Shown: in pieces, positions 7,744 through 15,880 of the stretch
Layout: each line of letters begins with the position of its first letter
How positions within the stretch are numbered: position 1 is the first letter of the stretch
IMG/VR virus record: IMGVR_UViG_3300025138_000239
Span: 1 to 29,024 of that record
Reading direction: 5' to 3' (one strand)
Length of the DNA: 29,024 nt
Origin: a virus
The notes under the pieces: generated by a model
What the model was told of the DNA's origin: nothing
Seen by the model: the letters and a program-made list of their open reading frames with translations, nothing else
Databases searched by the model: none
Position numbers and translations under genes: made by a program

Positions 7744-9933
7744 TCAAAGCGTGAAATAAGGCGAGTTCTCCGTCACTTTGAGGTGTCGGACCGCCAGTTC
7801 GACTTGAACCATAACTGCCCCTTTGTCTTCTGGCATTTGATGGTCGGCCTTAATGATGGTATAATCCTCAATTGTAATTGTTGCATTTTCACGTGTGCTA
7901 CTGCTTCCACGCTTTTTCATGCTCAATGTAATGTCGTTTGTGTTTTGATGATGCTTGCGTGTGCGAATCTGTTCCCAAAGTTGGTCATCTTCGATCATGG
8001 CAGTAAAGGAAAAGGTGTATTCTCGCTGTGCTTCTGTAATATCAAGAGGCATTTGAACTGCACCAAGTTGAACTTGATCTGAATCGGTTGTAGCCCCTTC
8101 ATACCCTCGAATAAAGTGTCGTGCTTGATTCCCATTAGCGATGGTAAAATCAACCTGTGATGCTCTTAGAACAGGTCGGCCAAAGACTTCAAAGTTCAAG
8201 TCTTGGAATAGGTATGGCTTCTCTCCATTAACTGCAATTCCAGATGCTTTCCTGTTAATTGCTGTGTTTGCAGTATTCTCAAACATGCGGTGAGGCGTGA
8301 ACGCATTTGCCGTATCTGTGTAGTGTCGGCCACCTTCATAATCAACCTGCAACTTAACTTCACCCTCAGTATTTGCTGCAAAGGAGATTCCTTGAACTTT
8401 GCATCCATTGTAAAGGCGTAGCAACTGATTAGAACCAGGTGTTGCGTTATCCCTGCGGAATGATTGCTCAATCATAAATGTTGGAAGAGAAGTGTCACCA
8501 AATAGGGTGTGTTCAACGCCGAATTGGAGTTCTTTTGTTGTTGCATCAATGTTTGGACTTCCTCTTAAATCCGTTGCGGTGTATTGAAGTCTTTCAACAC
8601 CAGCCGATCCAACAGCGTGAGCGAAAAAGAACGGTTCTTCGACATAAACGTAATCACCATCAACAGCAATAACCCGTCGAATCTCATTCTTGAATACTGT
8701 CGGCAAGGTGTCGTCTTGACCAGGAATAGTGTGCGTATCTTTGTCAATGATTTGGATATAATCACCTGCTGTGAATAATGCCCGTATTGTTGCACCAACC
8801 TTTACTCGAACATCTCTTCGAGATATGACGGCAGTAAGAGGGGCAAGGAGATAAACGGTATTCCCTGATGCTGCTGCTCTTGCTAATGCGCCAGTATCAA
8901 TATCTGCCGCCCCTGTTAGATTTAGTGCGTCAATGCCTGTATATGACCCAAACAAAACATCGCCTGTGTTGCTTAGGGTTTTGAATATGCCTCCATTTGA
9001 AGTATCAACCGATACGTGAGTGTCGGCGGCAATGTTTGTGAGAAGTGTAATTATACTTGCTGCATCTGTTGAAGTGTTGGTCTTTGCCCCAACAAGAACA
9101 TGATCACCTGAAACCAAACTGCTTGTTCCTGTCAAAGTGCTTGATGAAACAGCACTAAGGGTATCGGTGTCGGCTGTTCCGTATTGCTGTGCTTGATACA
9201 CTTTAGTTGCGGCCTTGATGTTAAGCGGTTGTTCTCCGCCTGTAATGCCGCCTGAGCCATCGGAAAGCGTGACAAACTCGCCTTTGCTCTTTGCTACATG
9301 GCCTCCAAGCGCATACTTCATCCACCGAAGGGTGTGAGCGTTAAGGGCGAAAGAACCGCCAGCAAGCGTTTCACGGCCACTTGTCAAAACATTGACATCT
9401 CGACCCATGCCGATGATGTGTTGTTTGCGAACATCAATCTCAGGCTCAGGGAGAGAGAAGTTGTCAAGAAGTCCAAAGAACTGATCAGTCTTAACCTGCT
9501 GTGCAGCATCGGTCATAGCCGATTCAAAAGTTGGAGATCGTAGTGAATCAAGAATAAGCAAATCGGTTGTGGCGGCGTGTGAAGATCCACCTGCTGCGGT
9601 GACAAGCGAGGGTTGAACGGTAATTGTTCCAGCCGTAGTATCGTTAGCAATCACATAATACGTGCGTTTTGTTGAAGCATGGTCATCTAATGCGAAGGCA
9701 CTTCCACCTGTAATTCTCATAATGCAGCCAACAAGAGCATTGTCTGGGATTTCAACATCATTTCCACTTCCTGTATGCCAATAATTGGCTGTTCCAATGG
9801 TGATGAGGCTTGTATTGCCCGATTTAGAGGTGTGAGTCCATCCTGTTGCTGAACCTGTGCCAGTCGCCATCAATCCTGTTTCTTTGCCCCATGACACTTC
9901 GGCTACGTCACCCTTGAATATCGTTCCAACCAT
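7744..9933 (-). CDS. Major tail tube protein, enlarged
   Basis: 729 aa from ATG at 9933, with GAGGA 7-8 nt upstream. The N-terminus (GTIFKGDVAEVSWGKETGL) resembles the start of tube proteins of long-tailed siphoviruses. The C-terminal ~100 residues (EAQREYTFSFTAMIEDDQLW, then TLSMKKRGSSSTRENATITI and a strand-rich end) also fit a tube-fold terminal sheet. Most tube proteins are about 150-300 aa. The extra length lies in Ala/Thr/Ser/Gly-rich segments at about 25-130 and 225-420, probably outward-facing domains on the tube. The N-terminus does not look like a contractile sheath, and no second tube/sheath gene is present. Order (terminator, tube, chaperones, tape measure) supports the call. Confidence 0.8.
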   Translation of the reverse strand: MVGTIFKGDVAEVSWGKETGLMATGTGSATGWTHTSKSGNTSLITIGTANYWHTGSGNDVEIPDNALVGCIMRITGGSAFALDDHASTKRTYYVIANDTTAGTITVQPSLVTAAGGSSHAATTDLLILDSLRSPTFESAMTDAAQQVKTDQFFGLLDNFSLPEPEIDVRKQHIIGMGRDVNVLTSGRETLAGGSFALNAHTLRWMKYALGGHVAKSKGEFVTLSDGSGGITGGEQPLNIKAATKVYQAQQYGTADTDTLSAVSSSTLTGTSSLVSGDHVLVGAKTNTSTDAASIITLLTNIAADTHVSVDTSNGGIFKTLSNTGDVLFGSYTGIDALNLTGAADIDTGALARAAASGNTVYLLAPLTAVISRRDVRVKVGATIRALFTAGDYIQIIDKDTHTIPGQDDTLPTVFKNEIRRVIAVDGDYVYVEEPFFFAHAVGSAGVERLQYTATDLRGSPNIDATTKELQFGVEHTLFGDTSLPTFMIEQSFRRDNATPGSNQLLRLYNGCKVQGISFAANTEGEVKLQVDYEGGRHYTDTANAFTPHRMFENTANTAINRKASGIAVNGEKPYLFQDLNFEVFGRPVLRASQVDFTIANGNQARHFIRGYEGATTDSDQVQLGAVQMPLDITEAQREYTFSFTAMIEDDQLWEQIRTRKHHQNTNDITLSMKKRGSSSTRENATITIEDYTIIKADHQMPEDKGAVMVQVELAVRHLKVTENSPYFTL

Positions 9934-9943
9934 TTTTCATTCC

Positions 9944-10381
9944 TCATGTTATTGTTTCTAAAGCATCAGCAAACGTGATCACTTCGGCTTGCATTGTGTA
10001 TCGAAAGAACCTCTTACTACGGTCCGACAAATCGGTTCTCGTCTTGAAGATAACCCTATCAAAGTCGGTATTGTTGCCCTTTCTGTGCTTATGAATGATG
10101 CGTCGAACCTCGTCACGGAGGGCGGCAAGACGCTCTCGACTCTTGACGGTGCGAATATCAATCGTCAAATTGACGTTTATATTTACAAAATCAAAGAGCA
10201 ATTCTGGTTGCGCCTCGTTATGAGCCGTTTCAAAAAGTCGGATGACATCGTGATCTTGAAGTCGGCCTCTTTTACCTTCGCCACGATCCAATACTGCAAT
10301 ATCCTCAATAGAAGGTTTTGGCGAGATATTCCAATTTGAGTCCAACAAATCTCGAATAGCAAACAAAGCATCTTTAGCCAT
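9944..10381 (-). CDS. Tail terminator/completion protein candidate
   Basis: 145 aa from ATG at 10381, 6 nt after GGTGA. The protein has an N-terminal helix (MAKDALFAIRDLLDSNWN), a short Arg-rich loop, then alternating strands and a helix (RERLAALRDEVRRIIHKHRK). A final strand pair ends in FRYTMQAEVITFADALETIT. A helix-sheet protein of this size, directly upstream of the tail tube gene and downstream of the connector, is the usual place and form of the tail terminator (gpU/gp17-like), which caps the tube and joins it to the head. No family signature is identifiable by eye, so the role is inferred from fold pattern and position. Confidence 0.75.
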   Translation of the reverse strand: MAKDALFAIRDLLDSNWNISPKPSIEDIAVLDRGEGKRGRLQDHDVIRLFETAHNEAQPELLFDFVNINVNLTIDIRTVKSRERLAALRDEVRRIIHKHRKGNNTDFDRVIFKTRTDLSDRSKRFFRYTMQAEVITFADALETIT

Positions 10382-10387
10382 AAATTA

Positions 10388-10633
10388 TCACCTATTCATC
10401 GCTTTCAAAGTGCGTTTCAAATCCTCATCAACCTTTCTCTTGTAAGGGCTTGATTCTGCAAGTATAGATACGTTTCTATCAATTTCTTCATCATCCATCT
10501 CAATGCTATCACTATCGGCTTCAGCCATTTTAATTTCACGATCTTTAATTTGTTTTCGATAATCCGATTCGCCTTTGATAGCAGCCTCAGTTGAACGGGC
10601 TATGTCCTTGAAAGACTTTGATAGTTCTTTCAT
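10388..10633 (-). CDS. Small charged neck-region protein, unknown
   Basis: 81 aa from ATG at 10633 (MKELSKSFKDIA). An upstream in-frame ATG series exists, but ATGGAGATGTAT just before 10633 looks like a ribosome binding region (GGAG 6-7 nt from the start). The protein is about half charged residues: a Lys/Glu-rich predicted helix at 2-40, an acidic middle with DSDSIEMDDEEIDR, and a basic C-terminus (YKRKVDEDLKRTLKAMNR). It lies between connector and terminator genes with 5-30 nt spacing. No family is recognised; a minor neck or assembly factor is possible. Confidence 0.6.
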   Translation of the reverse strand: MKELSKSFKDIARSTEAAIKGESDYRKQIKDREIKMAEADSDSIEMDDEEIDRNVSILAESSPYKRKVDEDLKRTLKAMNR

Positions 10634-10660
10634 ATACATCTCCATAAAAAGAAAGAGCAT

Positions 10661-12241
10661 TTAACCACCCATCCCTGCAACAATGATTGTTTCTTGATAA
10701 GGAATTAACATTCGCTTGACTTCTTCATCCAACTTTTGCACTTTTGTATTCAAGTCTATGTTGCTTGTTCCTTCTGGGAAAAGAACTGTATAATCATCAG
10801 TGAGGTATATATCCATGCAAACCATTTTGATGCAAGCCTCTTTAATGACCTTATCCAAATATCGCTCTCCAAATATGTATGATACTTTGATTGAATGGTT
10901 TTCATAGAACGGATATTGATTGTTGAACATGATTGCCCCGTTATCCTCCATAGCCCACCAATCCTTTTGACGGGCTTCATCTATGATGTCGGTTTTGAAT
11001 CGCAATTGCTTCACTACAATATCAGTTGCCAGATTTGATGTAAAACCTGCCACCAACTCGGCTTGAACAGTGAATACATTCGCCAAACGGCTACATCGAG
11101 CAACATAAGTTGTTTCCGATTTGGTGTAAAAAACCAACCCTATTCTTTCGCTAAAGGTGCTTCCATTAGCAACGGTAAAGTTCGATCCATCAACATTAGT
11201 GATTGCGCTTTCAGGGTCATGCACCAATGAGAACTCAAAAGCCTCTCGATTGGTTGTAGCAATGGTTGAATCCTCACCTTCTTCTGTTGAACGCATAGAT
11301 GAGATAGTGACAAATCCATCTCCTTCATCACTATTGGCCGTTGCCAAATACTCATTATCCACATTGAGTTGTTTGCTATTCTCAGTCAAAGTCCCAATCG
11401 CAATATCTCCACGTGAAGTTGCCGTATCTTTGTTAATGAGATTCGCAATGTTCTGTGCGGTTGTTTTATGCCCAAAATCCCCATCCCACGTAGTCAAAGT
11501 CTTTCCACGTTCCAGCGTAGCCGTATGAGGCACACCAGGGCATAGGAACAACTTATCCGTAGCGGTGATTGAATTATGCTTAACTTCAAACTTAGCAATT
11601 GACGAACCCAACTCTCGGTATTTGTCGCCTTGCCAAACGCTCAAACGAAGGATTCTTTGAACTGCCCTATGTCGAAGATAAACAGCACCCACATAATCAG
11701 TATAATACCGTCTTCTATACGGTTTGAAGGTGGTGAAATTGTAATACTGATCAGAAGCAATATGCGGCCTCCATGTCATACGGCACACGGTATCAATGTA
11801 ATCTTGCTTTTCACGGATAAGTGATTCAACCTGTGATTTCGTCAATCCACGTTCTTTGCTATTGGTTAATGCCGAATTGATTTGTATTTGTGCGCCATTG
11901 GCGGTGGAATATGTTTCGCTGGCTATTTGCTCAACAATGACATTGACGTTGCCACTACTGCCGCTTTCAACGGTCAATACAGTGTAGGTATCGCCAAGCG
12001 CATTTGCATCATCATAAACAGTAATTGAGGTGTCCTTCTCAATTTTCCAACGCCTGTAATTTGCACCAGTTATTGGCAATTTCAAATTATCACCAGCAAC
12101 GATGCTATCGCCAGATAGTGCCACTGGATCGGGGAGGGGCAGTTGAAGAAAATTGGCAACGTCATCAACGCTACAATATACCAGTTCTTCTGGGAACAAA
12201 GGCGAACTTGGCCGATGACCTGGATTGAAGATTTCTGGCAG
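10661..12241 (-). CDS. Head-tail connector (gp6/adaptor-like), greatly enlarged, likely CTG start
   Basis: The ends look like a small head-tail adaptor of the gp6/gp15 type: N-terminal VDDVANFLQLP, a later helix SQVESLIREKQDYIDTVCRM followed by TWRPH, and a C-terminal helical pair (DKVIKEACIKMVCMDIYLTD). Known adaptors of this type are usually about 100-150 aa, but this product is 512-526 aa, with two long beta-rich inserts. No ATG lies near the N-terminus. The strongest ribosome site (GGAGGG, 12254-12249, right after the upstream TAA) is 7 nt from CTG at 12241, giving a start PEIFNPGHRPSSPLF; the next in-frame candidate is TTG at 12199, without a ribosome site. I chose CTG, with moderate confidence. 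The protein probably sits under the portal as the first neck ring. Confidence 0.75.
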   Translation of the reverse strand: MPEIFNPGHRPSSPLFPEELVYCSVDDVANFLQLPLPDPVALSGDSIVAGDNLKLPITGANYRRWKIEKDTSITVYDDANALGDTYTVLTVESGSSGNVNVIVEQIASETYSTANGAQIQINSALTNSKERGLTKSQVESLIREKQDYIDTVCRMTWRPHIASDQYYNFTTFKPYRRRYYTDYVGAVYLRHRAVQRILRLSVWQGDKYRELGSSIAKFEVKHNSITATDKLFLCPGVPHTATLERGKTLTTWDGDFGHKTTAQNIANLINKDTATSRGDIAIGTLTENSKQLNVDNEYLATANSDEGDGFVTISSMRSTEEGEDSTIATTNREAFEFSLVHDPESAITNVDGSNFTVANGSTFSERIGLVFYTKSETTYVARCSRLANVFTVQAELVAGFTSNLATDIVVKQLRFKTDIIDEARQKDWWAMEDNGAIMFNNQYPFYENHSIKVSYIFGERYLDKVIKEACIKMVCMDIYLTDDYTVLFPEGTSNIDLNTKVQKLDEEVKRMLIPYQETIIVAGMGG

Positions 12242-12254
12242 CGTCTATCCCTCC

Positions 12255-12620
12255 TTACTGGCGGAGGATCATTGGGGGTCTTCCACCTTTGCCTCGCATC
12301 ATGTGTTTAATTGCGTTTCTTCGAGTCCCACATGCTGACATTGGAACATCAGGTGTAGGGCAAGCCATATGATCGCCAAGACAAACTGGGCAATCGCCAA
12401 ACTTCATCAAATCCCATGAAGTGTCAAAAACAACATCCTTTGATTTACCAAAGTTCTTTGGATCATTCATCATGTTGTTCTCCATATTTTTCTTATCCGC
12501 AGCGACATCCCGCTTTGGTGCAAAAGGCTGTCTTTTCTTTGGATTAACTGGTTCATTATACGGCTGAGAATCAGGGTTTTTCTTTGTTGGGTTGAATGGG
12601 TTGGAGTCTTTTTTGCTCAT
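12255..12620 (-). CDS. Small Pro/Lys-rich protein with Cys4 zinc-knuckle-like C-terminus
   Basis: 121 aa from ATG at 12620, in a 4-nt ATGA overlap with the upstream gene and 9 nt after GGAGG. Residues 1-50 are Asn/Pro/Lys-rich and look disordered (SNPFNPTKKNPDSQP). Residues 77-97 hold four Cys: C77-x2-C80-x6-C87-x9-C97, plausible zinc ligands. The C-terminus is Arg/Lys/Gly-rich. It is next to a second Cys-motif gene and before the connector gene, so it is probably a minor head-neck protein. No family is recognised. Confidence 0.7.
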   Translation of the reverse strand: MSKKDSNPFNPTKKNPDSQPYNEPVNPKKRQPFAPKRDVAADKKNMENNMMNDPKNFGKSKDVVFDTSWDLMKFGDCPVCLGDHMACPTPDVPMSACGTRRNAIKHMMRGKGGRPPMILRQ

Positions 12621-12931
12621 TGGTGGTGTCCTCCTAAGTTGTAGTGCATTTGATCTCCACATACGGCGCATTCGGGAGTCCAACAGAAGTGAAGCATACC
12701 ACAGGACAAACAACGTGTTCCTGAGCCGATGTTTTGAATGTCTTTGGCTTGTTGCTGTGTCACCTTAACAAAGGTGTTCGCTGCTCTCGCCATGTTTTCT
12801 TTGCTGAAAGGAGATTGATCCTCGGCAATCGAACCTTGATTCGTTGCTAACTCAAACATTCGAGTATTCCTTCGCTTTTTAATCTCAAGCGAAGTGTCAA
12901 GGTCTATGTCGCCTAATTCGAGTCTTGGCAT
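12617..12931 (-). CDS. Small protein with C-terminal zinc ribbon
   Basis: 104 aa from ATG at 12931, preceded by GAGGGGG. An in-frame GTG at 12952 is possible but would overlap the upstream gene. Residues 10-65 are charged and helical. The C-terminal part has CLSC (74-77), C83 and CAVC (88-91), a rubredoxin-knuckle-like pair expected to bind one zinc, and the protein ends in a His-containing tail. The stop overlaps the next start (ATGA). Together with its neighbour it forms a pair of small Cys-motif proteins in the head-neck region; partner and role are unknown. Confidence 0.72.
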   Translation of the reverse strand: MPRLELGDIDLDTSLEIKKRRNTRMFELATNQGSIAEDQSPFSKENMARAANTFVKVTQQQAKDIQNIGSGTRCLSCGMLHFCWTPECAVCGDQMHYNLGGHHQ

Positions 12932-12944
12932 GGGGTATTCCCCC

Positions 12945-13259
12945 TCATGCACGTCGGCCAGTCACGGTGATATAGACGGTGTGAGTTGAAAGGTTGGTTG
13001 CATCAGCGACGGCATCCAAAGCCGCACCATCAGATCCCGCTTCAAAAGCGAGCAACTTGTTGTTTGCCCGATCATATTGCCAGACATATCCTGTTGCGCC
13101 ACCATCAAGGGAGATTGATTCAATTGTTTTGACATAATCAGTGAGAACAAGTGCTTCGCCAGCAGCAAGCCATGAAGCATCAGGCACTACTTTCAATACA
13201 ACGGTTTTTCGTGAACCGCTTACGTTATCTCTTCCTTCTTGTGTGACCGTCAATGCCAT
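12945..13259 (-). CDS. Small virion protein candidate, beta-rich
   Basis: 104 aa from ATG at 13259, with GAGGA about 7 nt upstream. The sequence is almost entirely alternating short strands and turns (MALTVTQEGRDNVSGSRKTV, then GGATGYVWQYDRANNKLLAF) and ends in VYITVTGRRA. It has no Cys, no hydrophobic segment and no signal peptide. Small all-beta proteins of this sort next to capsid genes are often decoration or stopper proteins, and similar short proteins occur among marine phage structural genes. The specific role is not determined. The 49 nt upstream gap shows no clear structure. Confidence 0.7.
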   Translation of the reverse strand: MALTVTQEGRDNVSGSRKTVVLKVVPDASWLAAGEALVLTDYVKTIESISLDGGATGYVWQYDRANNKLLAFEAGSDGAALDAVADATNLSTHTVYITVTGRRA

Positions 13260-13308
13260 ATTTATTCCTCAGTTCGTTTTTGTTTATATCCCTTTTCATA
13301 ATAGATGC

Positions 13309-13830
13309 TTATTCAGTAAGGATAATGACTCGGACAACGGATGGTGGGGCTACTGCGGCTGGTGCTGTGCAACCAATAACAATCCTAACATTTCCGCAAA
13401 CAAGGCCGTTCCATGCTGCGGGTTCGTTAATTGCGCCAGCCCCCGATTCGGAAGCGGAGGTGGTTGAAACTGAAAAGTGAAGTGAGTTCTTTGAATTAGC
13501 AGTTCCTTGATTCGATCCTTGCGTGACTTCGTGCATTGAAACCATATCTCCGCCAGAACCAGTAAAGTTCAATTTTGATATTTTATCAAAGTAAGGGTGT
13601 TCGGATCCCCCATCTGTTTCAACATCCATTAAAAATTGGAGTTCTCCTACATTGGAAGTTGAGCCAAGTGTTGTCGCCCCTGTTGCATCAACAATGACCT
13701 TTGAAACCTTTCCGTTTATTCGGACTTGAACTGCGGGATTCTCACCTGAGATTTCAACAACATAACGATTAACACGGCAACGGCTGAGGTAATTCTCTCC
13801 ATCAGTCATTGTTTGCCTGTTGCCCGTCAT
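13309..13830 (-). CDS. Virion protein candidate, unknown family
   Basis: 173 aa from ATG at 13830, 6 nt after GGTGA. The protein looks beta-rich (CRVNRYVVEISGENPAVQVR, later a Ser/Thr/Ala-rich middle) and ends in strand-like NVRIVIGCTAPA and VVRVIILTE. It has three Cys and no known motif. The position two genes after the capsid cluster and the composition suggest a capsid-associated or spike protein. No function is recognised. Confidence 0.68.
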   Translation of the reverse strand: MTGNRQTMTDGENYLSRCRVNRYVVEISGENPAVQVRINGKVSKVIVDATGATTLGSTSNVGELQFLMDVETDGGSEHPYFDKISKLNFTGSGGDMVSMHEVTQGSNQGTANSKNSLHFSVSTTSASESGAGAINEPAAWNGLVCGNVRIVIGCTAPAAVAPPSVVRVIILTE

Positions 13831-13844
13831 GATAAATCACCTTA

Positions 13845-14240
13845 TCATGCCGACAAAAGTTCAATGAGTTCTGCTTTCTTTGAAGTGTTCTTAACAGCAA
13901 TTCCACGTTCTTTGCATAGAGACATCAATTTTGCTCTCGTCAAGGATGAGTAATTAACCTCTTCAACTGCTTCTTCGCTTTCTGTTTCTTCAACCAGTTC
14001 TTCAACGATCTCTTCAACAGTCGGCTCAATTGTAGCCTTCATTGCTTCTGTTTTTTCATCAGGTTTTGAATCTTCAATGATTTTCCACATAGTTGTGCCG
14101 TGTTCAATACCAGGTCGGATCATTGTATCAACAAATGAATCTGGTAAATCTCGAATCATGCCACGTGAAAAACCAGTTCTCACGCCATCAAGAGCGAACT
14201 CAGTGTAAGAACTGCCGCCCACATATTGGACCTTAACCAT
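13845..14240 (-). CDS. Capsid-cluster protein with C-terminal SAP/HeH-like domain
   Basis: 131 aa from ATG at 14240, 6 nt after GGTGA; a TTG at 14243 is the only extension. Residues 1-55 are beta-rich (MVKVQYVGGSSYTEFALDGV), similar in style to small head-completion proteins. Residues ~63-95 are an acidic Glu/Thr/Val-rich linker. Residues ~97-130 (YSSLTRAKLMSLCKERGIAV then KNTSKKAELIELLSA) match a SAP/HeH helix-loop-helix module with conserved Leu and Lys-x-Glu-Leu positions. It lies between capsid and neck genes; such domains at the C-terminus of small head proteins are known from other phages, where they may contact DNA or guide assembly. Confidence 0.78.
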   Translation of the reverse strand: MVKVQYVGGSSYTEFALDGVRTGFSRGMIRDLPDSFVDTMIRPGIEHGTTMWKIIEDSKPDEKTEAMKATIEPTVEEIVEELVEETESEEAVEEVNYSSLTRAKLMSLCKERGIAVKNTSKKAELIELLSA

Positions 14241-14251
14241 CAAGGTTCACC

Positions 14252-14668
14252 TCAACGGTATAAGAAAGTCAATCGAACAGTGTCGCCATCTTGACCTGCT
14301 GCTGCGGGGGTCAATTTGATCAGTGTTGTGGTTGAAACGTTTCCAGCAACCGTGAAAGCGTTTCCACCTGCGGTTGTGATGTTGTGTGCTGAAAGAAGCC
14401 CAACAAGGGTTGTTCCAGACACAGCGTTTGTAGCCAAAGCAAGGTCATAAGCGAAAGCAGCGTCACCATCAGCGACGACCACATCAACTACGCCCAGGTG
14501 AACAGTGCCATTTGCTGCATTCGATCCAATTGGGCTTTGTAGCCAATCAGTATCGCCAGCATCAATCAATGTGCCAGCGTTGTTCACTTTTGTAAGTCCA
14601 CCAACGCCAGCCCATAGTGCGGCGTTAAGGACAACAGTTCCATTTCCAGTTAGGTTTGCATTTGCCAT
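14252..14668 (-). CDS. Putative head decoration protein
   Basis: 138 aa from ATG at 14668, with GGAGATGA 7-10 nt upstream. The protein is Ala/Gly/Thr/Val-rich, lacks Cys and charged clusters, and looks like a compact beta fold (ANLTGNGTVVLNAALWAGVG, ending in DGDTVRLTFLYR). It is the first gene after the major capsid protein and shares its unusual leader motif. Small, beta-rich, abundant-looking proteins directly after the capsid gene are commonly decoration or cement proteins (gpD or Hoc/Soc-like in role). The assignment is by position and composition only. Confidence 0.68.
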   Translation of the reverse strand: MANANLTGNGTVVLNAALWAGVGGLTKVNNAGTLIDAGDTDWLQSPIGSNAANGTVHLGVVDVVVADGDAAFAYDLALATNAVSGTTLVGLLSAHNITTAGGNAFTVAGNVSTTTLIKLTPAAAGQDGDTVRLTFLYR

Positions 14669-14702
14669 CTTAATTCATCTCCATATTTTTTTGTTTTGAG
14701 TA

Positions 14703-15851
14703 TCAGGCGGATAGGTCACGAATCTTGCCGTGTGCGCCATAGAAGAGTTGCCAAAGTTCACCCATTGTGTGGAAGAGTCCGACTTGACCAAGACGGTTGA
14801 TACCGAATGGATCGCCAGTCTCAATTCCGCTTTCGTGGTAAAGAGTTGGTTTTGCTGTGCAAAAATACATGTAATCTGTATCAAGCATATAGATTCGAGA
14901 TAGTCCACCTGCTGGTGCGTGAACATCCTTTGCAGGGATGATTGGCACACCATTGTAGGTTGCGACAACAAATCCGCCTTCCATACCAGGGATTCCTTGA
15001 ACACCGTTCACGGATGGCGTGACACGCTTCATTTCAGTGAAACGCTGCTGAGGTTGAAGCAGTTGTTGAATCTTCTCAATGGTATCATATCCAGTGAGCA
15101 TGACCTTTGGCTGACCTCCACGTTCCCAGACCTTGCGGAACATTCCGTCAAGGACATTCAGGGTGAGAGGGCGTTCAGCACCAGCAGTTCCAGCATCCAC
15201 GTTTGCATCAAACCAACTGTTTGCGCCAGTTGAGTTGCGGGTAATGGAATACATGTTGTGGTCTGTCAAAGCCGAGATGTCACCGAAACTTGCTGGTTCA
15301 GTGAAAGAGGAAGAAGTTGCACGATCAAGTGATTCAAAGTTGTTTGAAGCAACGGTATCAACATCTCGAAGAAGCATTTTGTTAATGCTCTCAGCGTGAG
15401 ATTTCGACATTTCCATCTTGATAACAGCCCTTGCATCGCCCAGTCCATCATCCTTGTCTGCAAGGAACATGGCGGTTTCGCTGAGGTCAAACTTAGAAGC
15501 CACAGTCTTTGGCTTTGTGCTGACTTCTTCAAAGGTTGGCTTGGTCGAATCTGGAAGCGCACCGTTTTCAGGGACACCGACAGCATCAGTTGGCTTGCCA
15601 GTCACGACACGCCATCCACTCTTTTCCCAGGGTTTCTTAGGAAGAATTGAGAAGGCGTTGAACTCTTGGTTCAACTGTGACCAAACTTTACGACCAAAGA
15701 TCGCTTGGTAAGTTCCTGATGTTGAGGACATCAATGGGTTATCAGCCTTGAGTAAGTCTGTTCCACTGTATGCCCATGCGTTTGTTCCAGCACCCGCACC
15801 GTAGTAAAGGCGTTCCATGTCTTCGATTGTTCGGATATATCCTTGTGTCAT
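14703..15851 (-). CDS. Major capsid protein (HK97 fold)
   Basis: 382 aa from ATG at 15851 (MTQGYIRTIEDM). Two in-frame ATGs just upstream (15860, 15866) overlap the GGAG ribosome site and are less likely. The sequence has the layout of an HK97-type capsid protein: an N-terminal arm, a segment with FNAFSILPKKPWEKSGWRVV, a long spine-helix region (EMSKSHAESINKMLLRDVDT), and a C-terminal strand-rich A-domain (VVATYNGVPIIPAKDV, then IYMLDTDYMYF). The length fits the family. The order protease then capsid protein is standard. The N-terminal arm may be trimmed or not; the upstream protease carries a large scaffold-like tail. The C-terminus GLFHTMGELWQLFYGAHGKI resembles capsid proteins of archaeal and marine tailed viruses, as far as I recall. 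Confidence 0.9.
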   Translation of the reverse strand: MTQGYIRTIEDMERLYYGAGAGTNAWAYSGTDLLKADNPLMSSTSGTYQAIFGRKVWSQLNQEFNAFSILPKKPWEKSGWRVVTGKPTDAVGVPENGALPDSTKPTFEEVSTKPKTVASKFDLSETAMFLADKDDGLGDARAVIKMEMSKSHAESINKMLLRDVDTVASNNFESLDRATSSSFTEPASFGDISALTDHNMYSITRNSTGANSWFDANVDAGTAGAERPLTLNVLDGMFRKVWERGGQPKVMLTGYDTIEKIQQLLQPQQRFTEMKRVTPSVNGVQGIPGMEGGFVVATYNGVPIIPAKDVHAPAGGLSRIYMLDTDYMYFCTAKPTLYHESGIETGDPFGINRLGQVGLFHTMGELWQLFYGAHGKIRDLSA

Positions 15852-15880
15852 CTTATTCATCTCCATTTATTTTTTGGTTT

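Noticed and set aside
7744-9933. Contractile tail sheath
   Set aside because: No sheath-type N-terminus and no separate small tube gene; ends resemble a siphovirus tube protein.
13260-13308. TATA-like GATATAAA in the gap before the 104-aa gene
   Set aside because: A start site about 25 nt downstream would remove most of the GAGGA ribosome site, so a promoter here is not convincing.
14675-15004. 109-codon minus-strand open frame
   Set aside because: Alternative frame inside the capsid gene with no start signal; the capsid frame is clearly the real one.
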